From positions 1 through 64,000 of the forward strand of contig NZ_JALOBS010000016.1 in NCBI RefSeq assembly GCF_023228165.1: a DNA stretch of 64,000 nt, read 5' to 3'. Shown one piece after another: positions 33,391 to 42,092 of the stretch. How positions within the stretch are numbered: the first letter of the stretch is position 1; every line of letters begins with the position of its first letter. The position numbers and the translations under genes are program-made. A model generated the notes under the pieces. It saw only the letters and a list, made by a program, of their open reading frames with translations. It searched no databases and had not been told where the DNA came from. This DNA comes from Methylomonas sp. Its GTDB lineage: Bacteria; Pseudomonadota; Gammaproteobacteria; Methylococcales; Methylomonadaceae.

Positions 33391-33516
33391 ACCCCGATAC
33401 AATGCGCTAAATCTCAATGCCACATAGGATGCCGCTGTTAGGCGCATCGATCGCGACCGTTGCGCTTCGCATGGCTCGGCATAACCTCGATCGGGAATGC
33501 GCACCTTATCGCGTTG
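33391..33516. repeat. 125-bp dispersed repeat, copy b
   Basis: Same element as 31396-31520, same orientation. Its right end joins directly to a RAYT transposase fragment. Confidence 0.8.
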
Positions 33517-33665
33517 ATGTCAAAAAAGACGGTTCTCAAAGGGTTTGGCAACCGTGTTTTTATGAGCATTGTCTGCGGGACGAAAGCGATTTTCAAAAGC
33601 ATTTAAATTACATTGTCACCCCGGCAAATGAAAGCCGTGTGGCCATGACTTTCACAGTGATCTAG
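33517..33665 (+). pseudogene. REP-associated tyrosine transposase (RAYT), C-terminal fragment
   Basis: The frame reads DGSQRVWQPCFYEHCLRDES then DFQKHLNYI, matching the conserved W-Q-x-x-F-x-E-H-x-x-RDExDF-x-x-HxxYI block of RAYT (Y1/TnpA-REP) proteins. A +1 shift after LNYI gives HCHPGK, resembling HxNPVKHG, then a stop. The catalytic N-terminal half, including the HUH motif, is absent. It is a decayed fragment next to copy b of the 125-bp repeat. Confidence 0.7.
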
Positions 33666-33682
33666 AGCGCTCAATCTCATGA

Positions 33683-33711
33683 TTGACATTTAACCGGCCC
33701 CTCCGTAGACT
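33683..33711 (+). promoter_or_regulatory. Possible sigma-70 promoter
   Basis: TTGACA (33683-33688), 17 bp, TAGACT (33706-33711). The -35 is perfect, the -10 matches four of six bases. It would serve the metallopeptidase-like gene starting at 33773. Confidence 0.4.
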
Positions 33712-33772
33712 CAACTTCAACAGGAAAGTGGGTATATATAATTCAAATAGCTCATTTTCATGAGGAGGCGTT

Positions 33773-34255
33773 ATGACTTTCCAAATCAATATCGGCGACC
33801 ATGCTAGCCCAAATGCGGGATTTATTGCGTTTCCAGACAGTCGCCGCGGGACGATGCGGTGGGCGCGGCAGCGTGCGCTCTGGATCGCCAGGAACATTCC
33901 GTCGGCCGACGTCTATTTTCGCGGGATCACCAGCGGAGCCCGCTCCCTCACCGCTTTGCTGGCCGACAGCTCTATCTGGGTTAACTATCATGCCACACTC
34001 ACCGACTTCGGGGTAACGCCGGGGAGTAGTGGATTTGCTACGGAGTGTGCGATTGGACCAGCCGCCTTCAGAATCGGTCGCTGGACGGTGCTGGCAACCT
34101 TGATACACGAGCTTGCGCATTGCAATGGGGCACCTGGCGGTAGCAGCACGGCAGCAGAAGATGCGCTACCCCATTGTGGGTTGGGCAGGCTTTCTGAGTT
34201 TCGAACCGGTGTCGACGATCCTCGTACGCCTTATACCCCGGGTCTGGGAGGGTGA
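33773..34255 (+). CDS. Putative HExxH metallopeptidase-like protein
   Basis: 160 residues; no signal peptide. The only clear motif is HELAHCNGAPGG near residue 113, an HExxH zinc-binding site, with later His and Cys (PHCGLGR) that might add a ligand. The frame starts at an ATG preceded by GAGGAGG at good spacing. Family not recognised; a peptidase function is an inference from the motif alone. A secreted-protein gene follows 3 bp after its stop and is probably in the same operon. Confidence 0.6.
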   Translation: MTFQINIGDHASPNAGFIAFPDSRRGTMRWARQRALWIARNIPSADVYFRGITSGARSLTALLADSSIWVNYHATLTDFGVTPGSSGFATECAIGPAAFRIGRWTVLATLIHELAHCNGAPGGSSTAAEDALPHCGLGRLSEFRTGVDDPRTPYTPGLGG

Positions 34256-34258
34256 CGC

Positions 34259-34720
34259 GTGTCTGAACTGTTTCGCTGTTCGGGGAGATGGGGGCTGCGG
34301 CTGCTTATATTCGTGCTCGTTTTGTTAGGCCCCGGCACCGCTGCTGCAAGATGTTTGCCTTTCAATTTCTTTGAATCCATTTTCGAAATCCCCTTTATCG
34401 TTCACGGTAAGGTCATTCATTCCAATGGCGACGGTCTTGTTTCCGCGAACTGTGGCGTTGATATTTGCAAACATCAATTTAGTATCCAAGTAATAGAAGT
34501 CCTCAAAGGTAAAACGGAAGAACAGACGTTGCAAGTCAGTTATGATTTTGTCAATCAAAGGCCAAATATCAGCTTGTTTTCGTTCGGGCAGGAGTATATT
34601 TTTGCTGTGCGCGAGATAAGCAAGGATGGTAAGGCAACTTTGTTAGGCAATACCTGCGGCAGATCAGGTCTGAGTATCGATTATCTCGATAAAGTCAAAA
34701 AAGTGCTGGGAAGAGAGTAA
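34259..34720 (+). CDS. Secreted protein of unknown function (GTG start)
   Basis: 153 residues starting at GTG 34259, three bases after the preceding stop, with GGGAGG upstream. Signal peptide about residues 1-31 (LRLLIFVLVLLGPGTAAA-RC). The mature part has a beta-rich layout with CGVDICKHQFSIQVIEVLKG, then YIFAVREI and GNTCGRSG, resembling small exported TIMP/NTR-like domains, and contains four cysteines. That resemblance is weak. Likely acts outside the cytoplasm together with the metallopeptidase-like neighbour. Confidence 0.6.
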   Translation: MSELFRCSGRWGLRLLIFVLVLLGPGTAAARCLPFNFFESIFEIPFIVHGKVIHSNGDGLVSANCGVDICKHQFSIQVIEVLKGKTEEQTLQVSYDFVNQRPNISLFSFGQEYIFAVREISKDGKATLLGNTCGRSGLSIDYLDKVKKVLGRE

Positions 34721-34862
34721 TCCGTCCTTTTGATCTGGGCGGATCTTGCTCGTTCGACGTAAGCAGTGCCTCGAATTATGACTTTCCAGAAAGCCGGCAG
34801 GCGCTGCCGCGCAATGTAAAATTACCCAACAATCATCCTTCGAGTCGTATGCTTGGATAAGC

Positions 34863-37031
34863 CTACACCGTCTCTAATTTGGCATAAGCCAGCATCAGCC
34901 ATTTGATGCCGGCATTGCGGAAATTGATTTGTACCCGTTCCTGCTCGCCGTCGCCTTCGGTTTGCAGCACCACGCCTTCACCGAACTTTTCATGCTTTAC
35001 GCTTTGTCCCAACTTATATTTACCGGTCTTTTGGCTAAAGTTGCCTTGCTTGGCGTAGCTGTTGGCTATCGGGCGGCTGATATTGGCGCGCATGCGGATT
35101 TCCTGCAGGGTTTCCGGCGGAATTTCCCGCAAAAATCGCGATGGACTGGGGTAGTTATCCTTACCGTACAGCCGGCGCGATTCGGCGTGGGTCAGGTAAA
35201 GCTGTTCCATGGCGCGGGTGATGCCGACGTAGCACAGACGGCGCTCCTCTTGCAGGCGGCCGGCGTCGTCGGTGGCTTGTTGGGACGGAAACAAACCTTC
35301 CTCCAGGCCCACCATAAACACCAGTTTAAATTCCAGGCCTTTGGCTGAATGTAAGGTCATTAGCTGCACGCAATCTTCATCGACATCGGCCTGCATGTCG
35401 CCGGCTTCCAGCGCCGCATGGGTCAGAAACATGTCCAGTTCGCTAAGGTTTTCGTCGTTTTGGTTGTCAATATCGAACAGGCGGGCGGCGTTGACCAGCT
35501 CCTGCAAGTTTTCCACTCGGGTTTCGCCTTTGTCCTGCTTTTCCTTTTTGTACAGTTCGATCAAGCCGCTTGTTTCTACCACCTTTTTGACGGTTTCGTG
35601 CAAATCCAGTCCGCTGGTTTCCGCGCCCAGTTGCAGGACCAATTGGATAAAGCCCTTTAATGCGGTATTGGCGCGGGGCGGCAGACGGTTTTCGGCCAGC
35701 ATGCGCTCGGATGCCTGCCACAAAGACAGGTTTAATTCCCGGGCCAGCAGGCGCATGTCATCCAGGGTTTTGGCGCCGATGCCGCGGGTTGGGGTGTTGA
35801 CCACCCGCTCGAAGGACGCATCGTCGTCATGATGGCTGGCCAGACGCAGATAGGCGAGGGCGTTTTTGATTTCCATGCGTTCGAAGAAACGCAGGCCACC
35901 GTATACCCGGTAAGGCGTGCCGGTGGTCATCAAGCGTTCTTCAAATTGTCTGGATTGGGCGTTGGAGCGGTATAAAATCGCCGCTTCGCTGCGCAAGCCG
36001 CCGTCCTTGATCCATTGACGGATTTTTTCCACCACGAAGTAGGCTTCGTCCTGCTCGTTGAAGGCCGAGTATAGTGATATGGCCTGGCCTTCGCCGGCCT
36101 CGGTCCAGAGTTCCTTGCCCATGCGACTGTCGTTGTTGGCGATCAGGGTGTTGGCGGCTTTTAATATATGTCCGGTGGAGCGGTAGTTTTGCTCGAGCCG
36201 CACCACTTGGTGCTGCGGATAATGTTTTTGAAAAGCGAAAATGTTTTCGATTTTGGCGCCGCGCCAGCCATAAATGGATTGATCGTCATCGCCGACCACG
36301 AACAGGTTGTTGTTACCTTCGGTTAATAGGCGTAACCAGGCATATTGAATGGTGTTGGTGTCCTGAAATTCATCCACATGCACTTGTTGAAAGCGTTGCC
36401 GGTAAAAACTCAGCAAATCCTGGTTGTCGCGCAGCAATTCATGAGCACGCAACAATAGCTCGGCAAAATCCACTAGACCGGAGCGGTCGCAAAGTTCTTC
36501 ATACGCTTTATAAACCGTCAGCATTTGCCGGTGGTAAAAATCCCCGTTGTCAGCCATGTGGCGGGCGCGGATGCCTTCTTCCTTTTGGGCATTGATAAAC
36601 CATTGCACTTGTTTAGGCGGCCATTTGCTGTCGTCGATATTCATGGCTTTTAATAAACGCTTGACGATGCGTAGTTGATCGTCGCTATCCATGACCTGAA
36701 AGTTATCCGGCAGTTTGGCTTGCTTGGCATGCTGGCGCAGCAAACGATGGGCCAGGCCGTGGAAAGTGCCTATCCACATCGAGCGGGCCGAAATGTTCAA
36801 TAACGCTTCCACCCGGCCACGCATTTCATTGGCGGCTTTGTTGGTGAAGGTGACCGCCAGAATGTGCTGGGGCGATAAATGATTGATTTTTATATGCCAG
36901 GCGATGCGGTGTACCAGTACCCGGGTTTTGCCGCTACCGGCCCCGGCCAGTACCAGCATGGCCTGCTCCGGCGCGGAAACTGCCAGACGTTGAGCATCGT
37001 TTAATGGGGCAATAATTGAGGAGACATCCAT
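34863..37031 (-). CDS. uvrD: ATP-dependent DNA helicase UvrD
   Basis: 722 residues, the usual UvrD size. Superfamily 1A 3'-5' helicase for nucleotide excision and mismatch repair. Motifs in order: Walker A AGAGSGKT (near residue 30), DEFQDTN, GDDDQSIYGWRGA, LEQNYRST, TLHSAKGLEF and CYVGITRA. The C-terminus has KLGQSVKHEKFGEGVVLQ, the tudor-like RNA polymerase-interaction region. Single gene on minus. Confidence 0.97.
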   Translation of the reverse strand: MDVSSIIAPLNDAQRLAVSAPEQAMLVLAGAGSGKTRVLVHRIAWHIKINHLSPQHILAVTFTNKAANEMRGRVEALLNISARSMWIGTFHGLAHRLLRQHAKQAKLPDNFQVMDSDDQLRIVKRLLKAMNIDDSKWPPKQVQWFINAQKEEGIRARHMADNGDFYHRQMLTVYKAYEELCDRSGLVDFAELLLRAHELLRDNQDLLSFYRQRFQQVHVDEFQDTNTIQYAWLRLLTEGNNNLFVVGDDDQSIYGWRGAKIENIFAFQKHYPQHQVVRLEQNYRSTGHILKAANTLIANNDSRMGKELWTEAGEGQAISLYSAFNEQDEAYFVVEKIRQWIKDGGLRSEAAILYRSNAQSRQFEERLMTTGTPYRVYGGLRFFERMEIKNALAYLRLASHHDDDASFERVVNTPTRGIGAKTLDDMRLLARELNLSLWQASERMLAENRLPPRANTALKGFIQLVLQLGAETSGLDLHETVKKVVETSGLIELYKKEKQDKGETRVENLQELVNAARLFDIDNQNDENLSELDMFLTHAALEAGDMQADVDEDCVQLMTLHSAKGLEFKLVFMVGLEEGLFPSQQATDDAGRLQEERRLCYVGITRAMEQLYLTHAESRRLYGKDNYPSPSRFLREIPPETLQEIRMRANISRPIANSYAKQGNFSQKTGKYKLGQSVKHEKFGEGVVLQTEGDGEQERVQINFRNAGIKWLMLAYAKLETV

Positions 37032-37139
37032 TTTTTTTGTTTGCAGATTTCAATGAGCTGTGTATATTTGCTGGCTCTATATAAAGGAAAGCCTTAAGTC
37101 AGGATAATAAAAAAAAATATTACACAGAGAGGGTTGGAA

Positions 37140-37406
37140 ATGAATTTTGATTATAAACGCATGATTAAGTTTGAACACAACGTCGGCGCAAAAGATAAAA
37201 AAATTCGCTTGATTTCAGGCGTGGTATTGCTGGCGGTATCGTTATTTACCGCCAGCGTTATATTGCTGCTGGTCGGATTAGTGTTGGTCGCCACCAGTTA
37301 TTTCGGCTGGTGCCCTGCTTACTCCGGGTTTGGTAAAAATAGTCTGGAAGCCGGTGCGGTAGTAGCGGATACAGCTGCGTCGTCTGAGACTGAAAACGAC
37401 GCTTAA
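37140..37406 (+). CDS. YgaP-type DUF2892 membrane protein
   Basis: 88 residues from the ATG at 37140; a TTG at 37134 would add two. Contains NVGAKDKKIRLISG followed by two adjacent hydrophobic segments and GWCPAYSGFG, the DUF2892 signature of inner-membrane proteins linked to sulphur metabolism. GAGGG lies just upstream. Function in this host unknown. Confidence 0.85.
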   Translation: MNFDYKRMIKFEHNVGAKDKKIRLISGVVLLAVSLFTASVILLLVGLVLVATSYFGWCPAYSGFGKNSLEAGAVVADTAASSETENDA

Positions 37407-37415
37407 TAAACCGTT

Positions 37416-37456
37416 TGGCCATCCGGGTTTGCGTTTACAGCGGGTCCGGATGGTCA
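37416..37456. terminator. Probable bidirectional terminator
   Basis: TGGCCATCCGG (37416-37426) and CCGGATGGTCA (37446-37456) form an 11-bp stem with one G-T pair between the convergent DUF2892 and fxsA genes. No strong T-run. Confidence 0.6.
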
Positions 37457-37460
37457 GATT

Positions 37461-37910
37461 CTAATCGCTGTCTTCTTTTCTGTATTCCCCTTCAATTACA
37501 TCGGCATCGCGGCGTGCGGGTTGTCTGAATATGCTGCCGGATTCCGTGACCAATAAATGATTTTCGATGATGTATTGGGCGATTTTACGGCGTAATGCCG
37601 GGATCAGGCAGGCAAAGCCCAACGCATCGGTAAAAAACCCCGGCGTTAGCAGCAAGGCGCCTCCCACCAATAGAATCGGACCTTCTATCATTTCGTAAGC
37701 GGGAATCGTACCTTGGGCCAGATTAGTCTGAAAGCGTTGCCAGGTGGCAAAACCTTGGCGGCGTAATAGCCAGGCGCCCAAGGCGGCGGTAAACACCACC
37801 AGGAAAATAGTCGGAAATGCGCCGATCAAACCGCCGACTTGCAGAAGTACGTAAATTTCCACAAAGGGCACGATCAGAAAAAACAAGAAAAGTATGCGCA
37901 TGGCTTTCAT
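37461..37910 (-). CDS. fxsA: FxsA-like membrane protein
   Basis: 149 residues. FxsA family: starts with hydrophobic MRILFLFFLIVPFVEIYVLL, then GxxGAFPTIFLVVFTAALGA and a third hydrophobic segment LLTPGFFTDALGF. E. coli FxsA overproduction blocks exclusion of phage T7 by plasmid F; cellular role uncertain. A second ATG three codons on (MRILF) is possible. Confidence 0.92.
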   Translation of the reverse strand: MKAMRILFLFFLIVPFVEIYVLLQVGGLIGAFPTIFLVVFTAALGAWLLRRQGFATWQRFQTNLAQGTIPAYEMIEGPILLVGGALLLTPGFFTDALGFACLIPALRRKIAQYIIENHLLVTESGSIFRQPARRDADVIEGEYRKEDSD

Positions 37911-38049
37911 GGGAATGGCTGAATGGATATCACTAAAAACCTGCAGTTTAACCGATTTAGGCGCTGATTATTCCGGTTTGCGACTATTGAGCGATAATGG
38001 TCGATTAGCTTAACTAAGCATTCTTCTGTTTTTGCGGGATAATAACAGC

Positions 38050-38367
38050 ATGTATCATTTGATTTATTGTACTTGCCCGAACCGGGAAACCGCCGAAAGC
38101 ATTGCCGGACGACTAATCTCCGAAAAATTGGCGGCGTGTGTGAATATATTGCCGGGCGTGCTCTCCGTTTATGAATGGCAAGAGCGGATCGAGACCGCGC
38201 AGGAACATTTGTTGCTGATCAAAAGTCCATCGGTCCGTTACGATGCAATCGAAGCAGCCATTAAGGCCCTGCACCCTTATCAACTTCCTGAAATCATTGC
38301 AGTCGCGATTGAGCGCGGCTCAGCCGAGTATTTGAAATGGATCGACTCATGCCTGCCTACCAACTGA
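38050..38367 (+). CDS. cutA: Divalent cation tolerance protein CutA
   Basis: 105 residues from the ATG at 38050 (MYHLIYCTCPNRETAESIA). A longer frame from 38032 is rejected because CutA begins at this Met. Motifs ISEKLAACVNILPGVLSVYEW and HPYQLPEIIAVAI are typical. Trimeric ferredoxin-like protein whose link to copper tolerance is debated. It overlaps dsbD by 31 bp; cutA-dsbD is a common pairing. Confidence 0.96.
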   Translation: MYHLIYCTCPNRETAESIAGRLISEKLAACVNILPGVLSVYEWQERIETAQEHLLLIKSPSVRYDAIEAAIKALHPYQLPEIIAVAIERGSAEYLKWIDSCLPTN

Positions 38368-40565
38368 TTTTATTTTGCTTGTTGTCGCTGGTATTCCAGC
38401 CGGCCCTGGCTTTAAACAGCGAGGATATTTTACCGCCCGATCAGGTGTTCAAATTAACCGTGGTGGGCCAATCCCGGCAACAGCTTGAGCTTGAATGGCA
38501 AATTGAGCCGGGTTATCACTTGTACCGTGATAAAACCAAAGTTGAATCCAAAACCGACGCTATTCGAATAGGTGCCTTCCAAATGCCGGAGGGGACCGTG
38601 GAACATGATGCTGTGTTTGGCGACATGAGCGTTTACCGCAATCACCTCAAGCTGAGCGTGCCGATCATCAATCCGCAAAATTTGCCGCTGGTCTCGCTGC
38701 AGGTGAAATACCAGGGTTGCGCGGATATCGGGGTGTGTTATCCGCCGCAAAAGAAACGCATTGAGGTTGCTTTGCCGGACTCCCCGTCGGCTGAGCCAAC
38801 GAATGCCGTCAATCAATTTTTTGGCGGCCTAAAGAAACTTACCCCCAGTTTGTTTGCGGACGAATTGCTGCCGCCCGAGCAGGCGTTTCAGTTTTTTGCC
38901 ACGCTAAAAGACGATCACACCGTGCATGTTAGCTGGTTAATCGCCGACGGTTATTATCTGTATAAGCACAAGCTGGACCTGAAGCTGGATGCGTCGACCC
39001 GGACCCAATTGGCCAAGCTGCCGTTACCGGTGGGCGAAACGCATCTGGACGAAGAGTTCGGCCAAGTGGAAGTCTACCGTAACGAACTTAGCCTTGATGT
39101 ACCCTTGCAAAGACAATCGCTGGCGGCCGAGAGCGTGGAATTGACCGCCAAGTTTCAAGGTTGCGCGGACAGAGGGGTTTGTTACCCGCCCATGACCAGC
39201 AAGGTGGTTTTGCAATTACCGGCAACGCAAACACGGGTCCCGCTAATCGAATCCGAGCCCGAGGCGGCATCCGAACAGGATCAGATCGTCAATGCATTAA
39301 AAAGCGATAGCCTGGTGTTAACCCTGATAAGTTTCTTCGGCTTTGGGGTGTTATTGTCGCTGACGCCCTGCGTGTTTCCGATGATTCCGATTTTGTCGGG
39401 CATCATCGTCGGGCATGGTCATCGCATCAGCACCCGCAAAGCCTTTCTGCTGTCCGCCAGTTTTGTGTTCGCTTCGGCTTTAATGTACACCGTGTTCGGC
39501 ATATTGGCCGCCTTGTTCGGTAGTAATTTGCAGGCCGCCTTTCAAGAGCCCTGGGTGATTTCTACCTTTGCCGGCTTGTTTGTATTGCTGTCATTGTCGA
39601 TGTTCGGCTTTTATAACCTGCAAATGCCCGCAGCGTTACAGTCGAAATTACATCATTCCAGCGACCAGCACCGGGATGGCTCTTATTGGGGGGCCGGTAT
39701 CATGGGGGCTTTGTCGTCGCTGATTGTCGGGCCATGCGTGGCGGCGCCGCTGGCGGCTGCTTTGATTTATATCGGCCAGACCGGCGATGTGGTATTGGGC
39801 GGATCGGCTTTATTCGTGATGGGGCTGGGTATGGGGCTGCCGCTTTTGCTGGTTGGGGCTTCCGCCGGCAAGTTGCTGCCTAAGGCCGGGGAATGGATGA
39901 ACGCCACCAAGGCGGTATTCGGCGTCATTATGCTGGCGGTGGCGGTATGGATGCTGTCGCGAATTTTGCCGCCGACGATTACCATGCTGTTGGCGGCGAT
40001 GTTGCTGATTATCCCGGCGATTTATTTGAATGCCGTAGAACCGCTACCGCATCCCTGTTCCGGTTGGAAGAAATTATGGAAAGGGGTGGGGATAATGATG
40101 TTGCTGTTCGGTGTGATGCAGTTAATCGGCTTGAGCGCCGGAAACACCAATCCCTTGCAGCCCTTGGTGGGCGTGACGGTTGGTGGCGAAACGCCCGCTA
40201 ATGCCGGTATTCGCTTTCAGCGGGTACGCAGCATTGCGGCGCTGGAGCAAGCATTGCAGCAAGCCAAAGCCAACCAACAATGGCTGATGCTGGATTTTTA
40301 TGCCGACTGGTGTGTGTCCTGCAAGGAAATGGAGGCCTATACATTTACCGATGCGCGGGTTAAGCAGCAATTACAAAACTTTGTGTTGATTCAGATCGAT
40401 GTCACGGAAAACAACGATGACGATAAAGCCTTATTACAACGCTTTAATCTGGTCGGTCCGCCGGGCATCATCTTTTTTGACCCTGCCGGCCAGGAACGCG
40501 GCAATAAGCGGGTCATCGGTTATCAAGATACCGCTACTTTCTTAAATACCTTAAAGCAGTTATGA
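38337..40565 (+). CDS. dsbD: Thiol:disulfide interchange protein DsbD with duplicated alpha domain
   Basis: 742 residues, against about 565 for E. coli DsbD. DsbD moves electrons from cytoplasmic thioredoxin to periplasmic reductases. After a signal peptide (ending ALA-LN) there are two alpha-type domains: residues about 28-150 with YQGCADIGVCYPP and about 178-305 with FQGCADRGVCYPP. The beta membrane domain (about 325-590, TPCVFPMIPILSG) and a thioredoxin-like gamma domain (DWCVSCKEME near 657) follow. The extra length is explained by the duplication. An alternative ATG is at 38349. The next gene starts within its stop codon region. Confidence 0.95.
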   Translation: MDRLMPAYQLILFCLLSLVFQPALALNSEDILPPDQVFKLTVVGQSRQQLELEWQIEPGYHLYRDKTKVESKTDAIRIGAFQMPEGTVEHDAVFGDMSVYRNHLKLSVPIINPQNLPLVSLQVKYQGCADIGVCYPPQKKRIEVALPDSPSAEPTNAVNQFFGGLKKLTPSLFADELLPPEQAFQFFATLKDDHTVHVSWLIADGYYLYKHKLDLKLDASTRTQLAKLPLPVGETHLDEEFGQVEVYRNELSLDVPLQRQSLAAESVELTAKFQGCADRGVCYPPMTSKVVLQLPATQTRVPLIESEPEAASEQDQIVNALKSDSLVLTLISFFGFGVLLSLTPCVFPMIPILSGIIVGHGHRISTRKAFLLSASFVFASALMYTVFGILAALFGSNLQAAFQEPWVISTFAGLFVLLSLSMFGFYNLQMPAALQSKLHHSSDQHRDGSYWGAGIMGALSSLIVGPCVAAPLAAALIYIGQTGDVVLGGSALFVMGLGMGLPLLLVGASAGKLLPKAGEWMNATKAVFGVIMLAVAVWMLSRILPPTITMLLAAMLLIIPAIYLNAVEPLPHPCSGWKKLWKGVGIMMLLFGVMQLIGLSAGNTNPLQPLVGVTVGGETPANAGIRFQRVRSIAALEQALQQAKANQQWLMLDFYADWCVSCKEMEAYTFTDARVKQQLQNFVLIQIDVTENNDDDKALLQRFNLVGPPGIIFFDPAGQERGNKRVIGYQDTATFLNTLKQL

Positions 40566-41089
40566 AGACCACGCTAATGATTCTGATCGTTGCCGGTATC
40601 GCCTTGGCGGCTGGTTTTTTATGGCATCAGCAAAATAGGCCGGCTGTTGCCGTGGAAACGGCGAGTCCCGGGCTGCATTTTCAGTTTCCCGATGCGGATG
40701 GGCGGCTGCAAGCGGTATCCCAGTGGCGGGGCAAAATTTTAGTCATCAACTTTTGGGCGACTTGGTGTCCGCCTTGTTTAAAGGAAATTCCGGAATTTAT
40801 CCAATGGCAACAGGCCTATCGGGCGAAAAACCTGCAATTTGTCGGTATCGCCATAGAGGATAGGGACGCGGTTTCCGTCTACTTGCAAGGTATTGCCATA
40901 AATTATCCGATTTTAATCGCTGGTGATGAAGGCAGCGTGTTGGCGCATCAACTGGGAAATATTATCAATGCCGTGCCATTTACCGTTATCGTTGATCAAC
41001 AAGGTCGAATAGTACACCGCCAGCCGGGCGAGTTGACTAAAGAGCAGTTTCTGCAAGTTATAGAGCCGCTGATGGCGGTCAATAACTAA
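40562..41089 (+). CDS. TlpA-like periplasmic thioredoxin
   Basis: 175 residues. One N-terminal membrane anchor (residues about 4-22) and a TlpA/ResA-type thioredoxin domain with FWATWCPPCLKEIP near residue 68. It overlaps dsbD by 4 bp (ATGA), so its partner for reduction is very likely the DsbD encoded upstream. Possible clients are cytochrome c or copper proteins. Confidence 0.93.
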   Translation: MKTTLMILIVAGIALAAGFLWHQQNRPAVAVETASPGLHFQFPDADGRLQAVSQWRGKILVINFWATWCPPCLKEIPEFIQWQQAYRAKNLQFVGIAIEDRDAVSVYLQGIAINYPILIAGDEGSVLAHQLGNIINAVPFTVIVDQQGRIVHRQPGELTKEQFLQVIEPLMAVNN

Positions 41090-41189
41090 ATAGGCGATAA
41101 ATGACTATAAAATGCTGGTTTATCTGGACAAAAACCTACAAATTAGGCAGAATTCGCACCTTCAAAATTCTTGACCGTTTAATAATTGC

Positions 41190-41651
41190 ATGGCGACTAT
41201 TACCGTTCTCAACGGCCCCAATTTAAATCTGTTAGGTGTACGGGAGCCGGGTTTATATGGCAATAAAACCTTGCGGGATATTCAAGACAGTCTCGAACAG
41301 CTAGCCGCGACGCTTGGTCATGATTTGAATTTTTTTCAAAGTAACGCCGAGTTCGAGATTATCGATCAAATTCACCAGGCTTATAGCCAAGGTGTCGATT
41401 TTATCCTGATCAATCCGGCGGCATTTACACATACCAGCGTGGCGCTACGCGACGCCTTGCTGGCCACCAAGATTGCATTCATTGAAGTACATTTGTCCAA
41501 TGTGCATGCCCGCGAAGCTTTCAGGCGACATTCTTATTTCTCGGATATCGCCGTAGGCGTTATCTGTGGTCTGGGAGCACGCGGTTACGAACTGGCTTTA
41601 CAAGCCGCTCATCAGATATTACAAGAGAGAACTCAGAACAATGGATATTAG
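41190..41651 (+). CDS. aroQ: 3-dehydroquinate dehydratase, type II
   Basis: 153 residues, the normal length. Shikimate pathway enzyme. The start ATITVLNGPNLNLLGVREP contains the catalytic loop with Tyr in GLYG; EVHLSNVHAREAFRRHS is the conserved C-terminal motif. Its last 11 bp overlap accB, and aroQ-accB-accC is a common gammaproteobacterial order. Confidence 0.97.
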   Translation: MATITVLNGPNLNLLGVREPGLYGNKTLRDIQDSLEQLAATLGHDLNFFQSNAEFEIIDQIHQAYSQGVDFILINPAAFTHTSVALRDALLATKIAFIEVHLSNVHAREAFRRHSYFSDIAVGVICGLGARGYELALQAAHQILQERTQNNGY

Positions 41652-42075
41652 AAAAATAAAAAAACTCATCGATCTTATCGAGGAATCCGATATTGCTGAG
41701 ATTGAAATTCGCGAGGGAGAGGAGTCGGTCAGAATTAGCCGTTATTCAGCTGCCGCGCAGCTTCAATACACCGCCGCGCCTGTTGCCGCTCCGGCATCGC
41801 TTGCCCCTGCGGCTGTAGTGCCGGCGGAAGAAAAAATCAGCGGTCACGTGGTTAAATCGCCCATGGTCGGTACTTTTTACCGTTCGGCATCGCCGGGCTC
41901 GCCATCGTTTGTAGAAGTCGGCCAGTCGGTTGCGGTAGGCCAAACCTTGTGCATCATCGAAGCCATGAAAATTCTTAACCAGATTGAAGCCGATAAAAGC
42001 GGTAAGATCAAACAAATTCTGGTTGAAAATGCCCACCCGGTTGAATACGGTCAGCCTTTATTCATTATTGAATAA
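41641..42075 (+). CDS. accB: Acetyl-CoA carboxylase biotin carboxyl carrier protein
   Basis: 144 residues from the ATG at 41641, overlapping the aroQ stop. MDIRKIKKLIDLIEESDIAE start, an Ala/Pro-rich linker and a biotinyl domain with EAMKILNQIEAD; biotin attaches to Lys110. It feeds fatty acid synthesis. accC follows by 17 bp. Confidence 0.97.
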   Translation: MDIRKIKKLIDLIEESDIAEIEIREGEESVRISRYSAAAQLQYTAAPVAAPASLAPAAVVPAEEKISGHVVKSPMVGTFYRSASPGSPSFVEVGQSVAVGQTLCIIEAMKILNQIEADKSGKIKQILVENAHPVEYGQPLFIIE

Positions 42076-42092
42076 CAGGCCAGGTGACTACT

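Noticed and set aside
33235..33504. Open frame on minus covering the 125-bp repeat
   Set aside because: Antisense to the small secreted protein and the repeat; no support.
30958..33516. CRISPR array
   Set aside because: Repeats are long, few and irregularly spaced, with no unique spacers of constant length.
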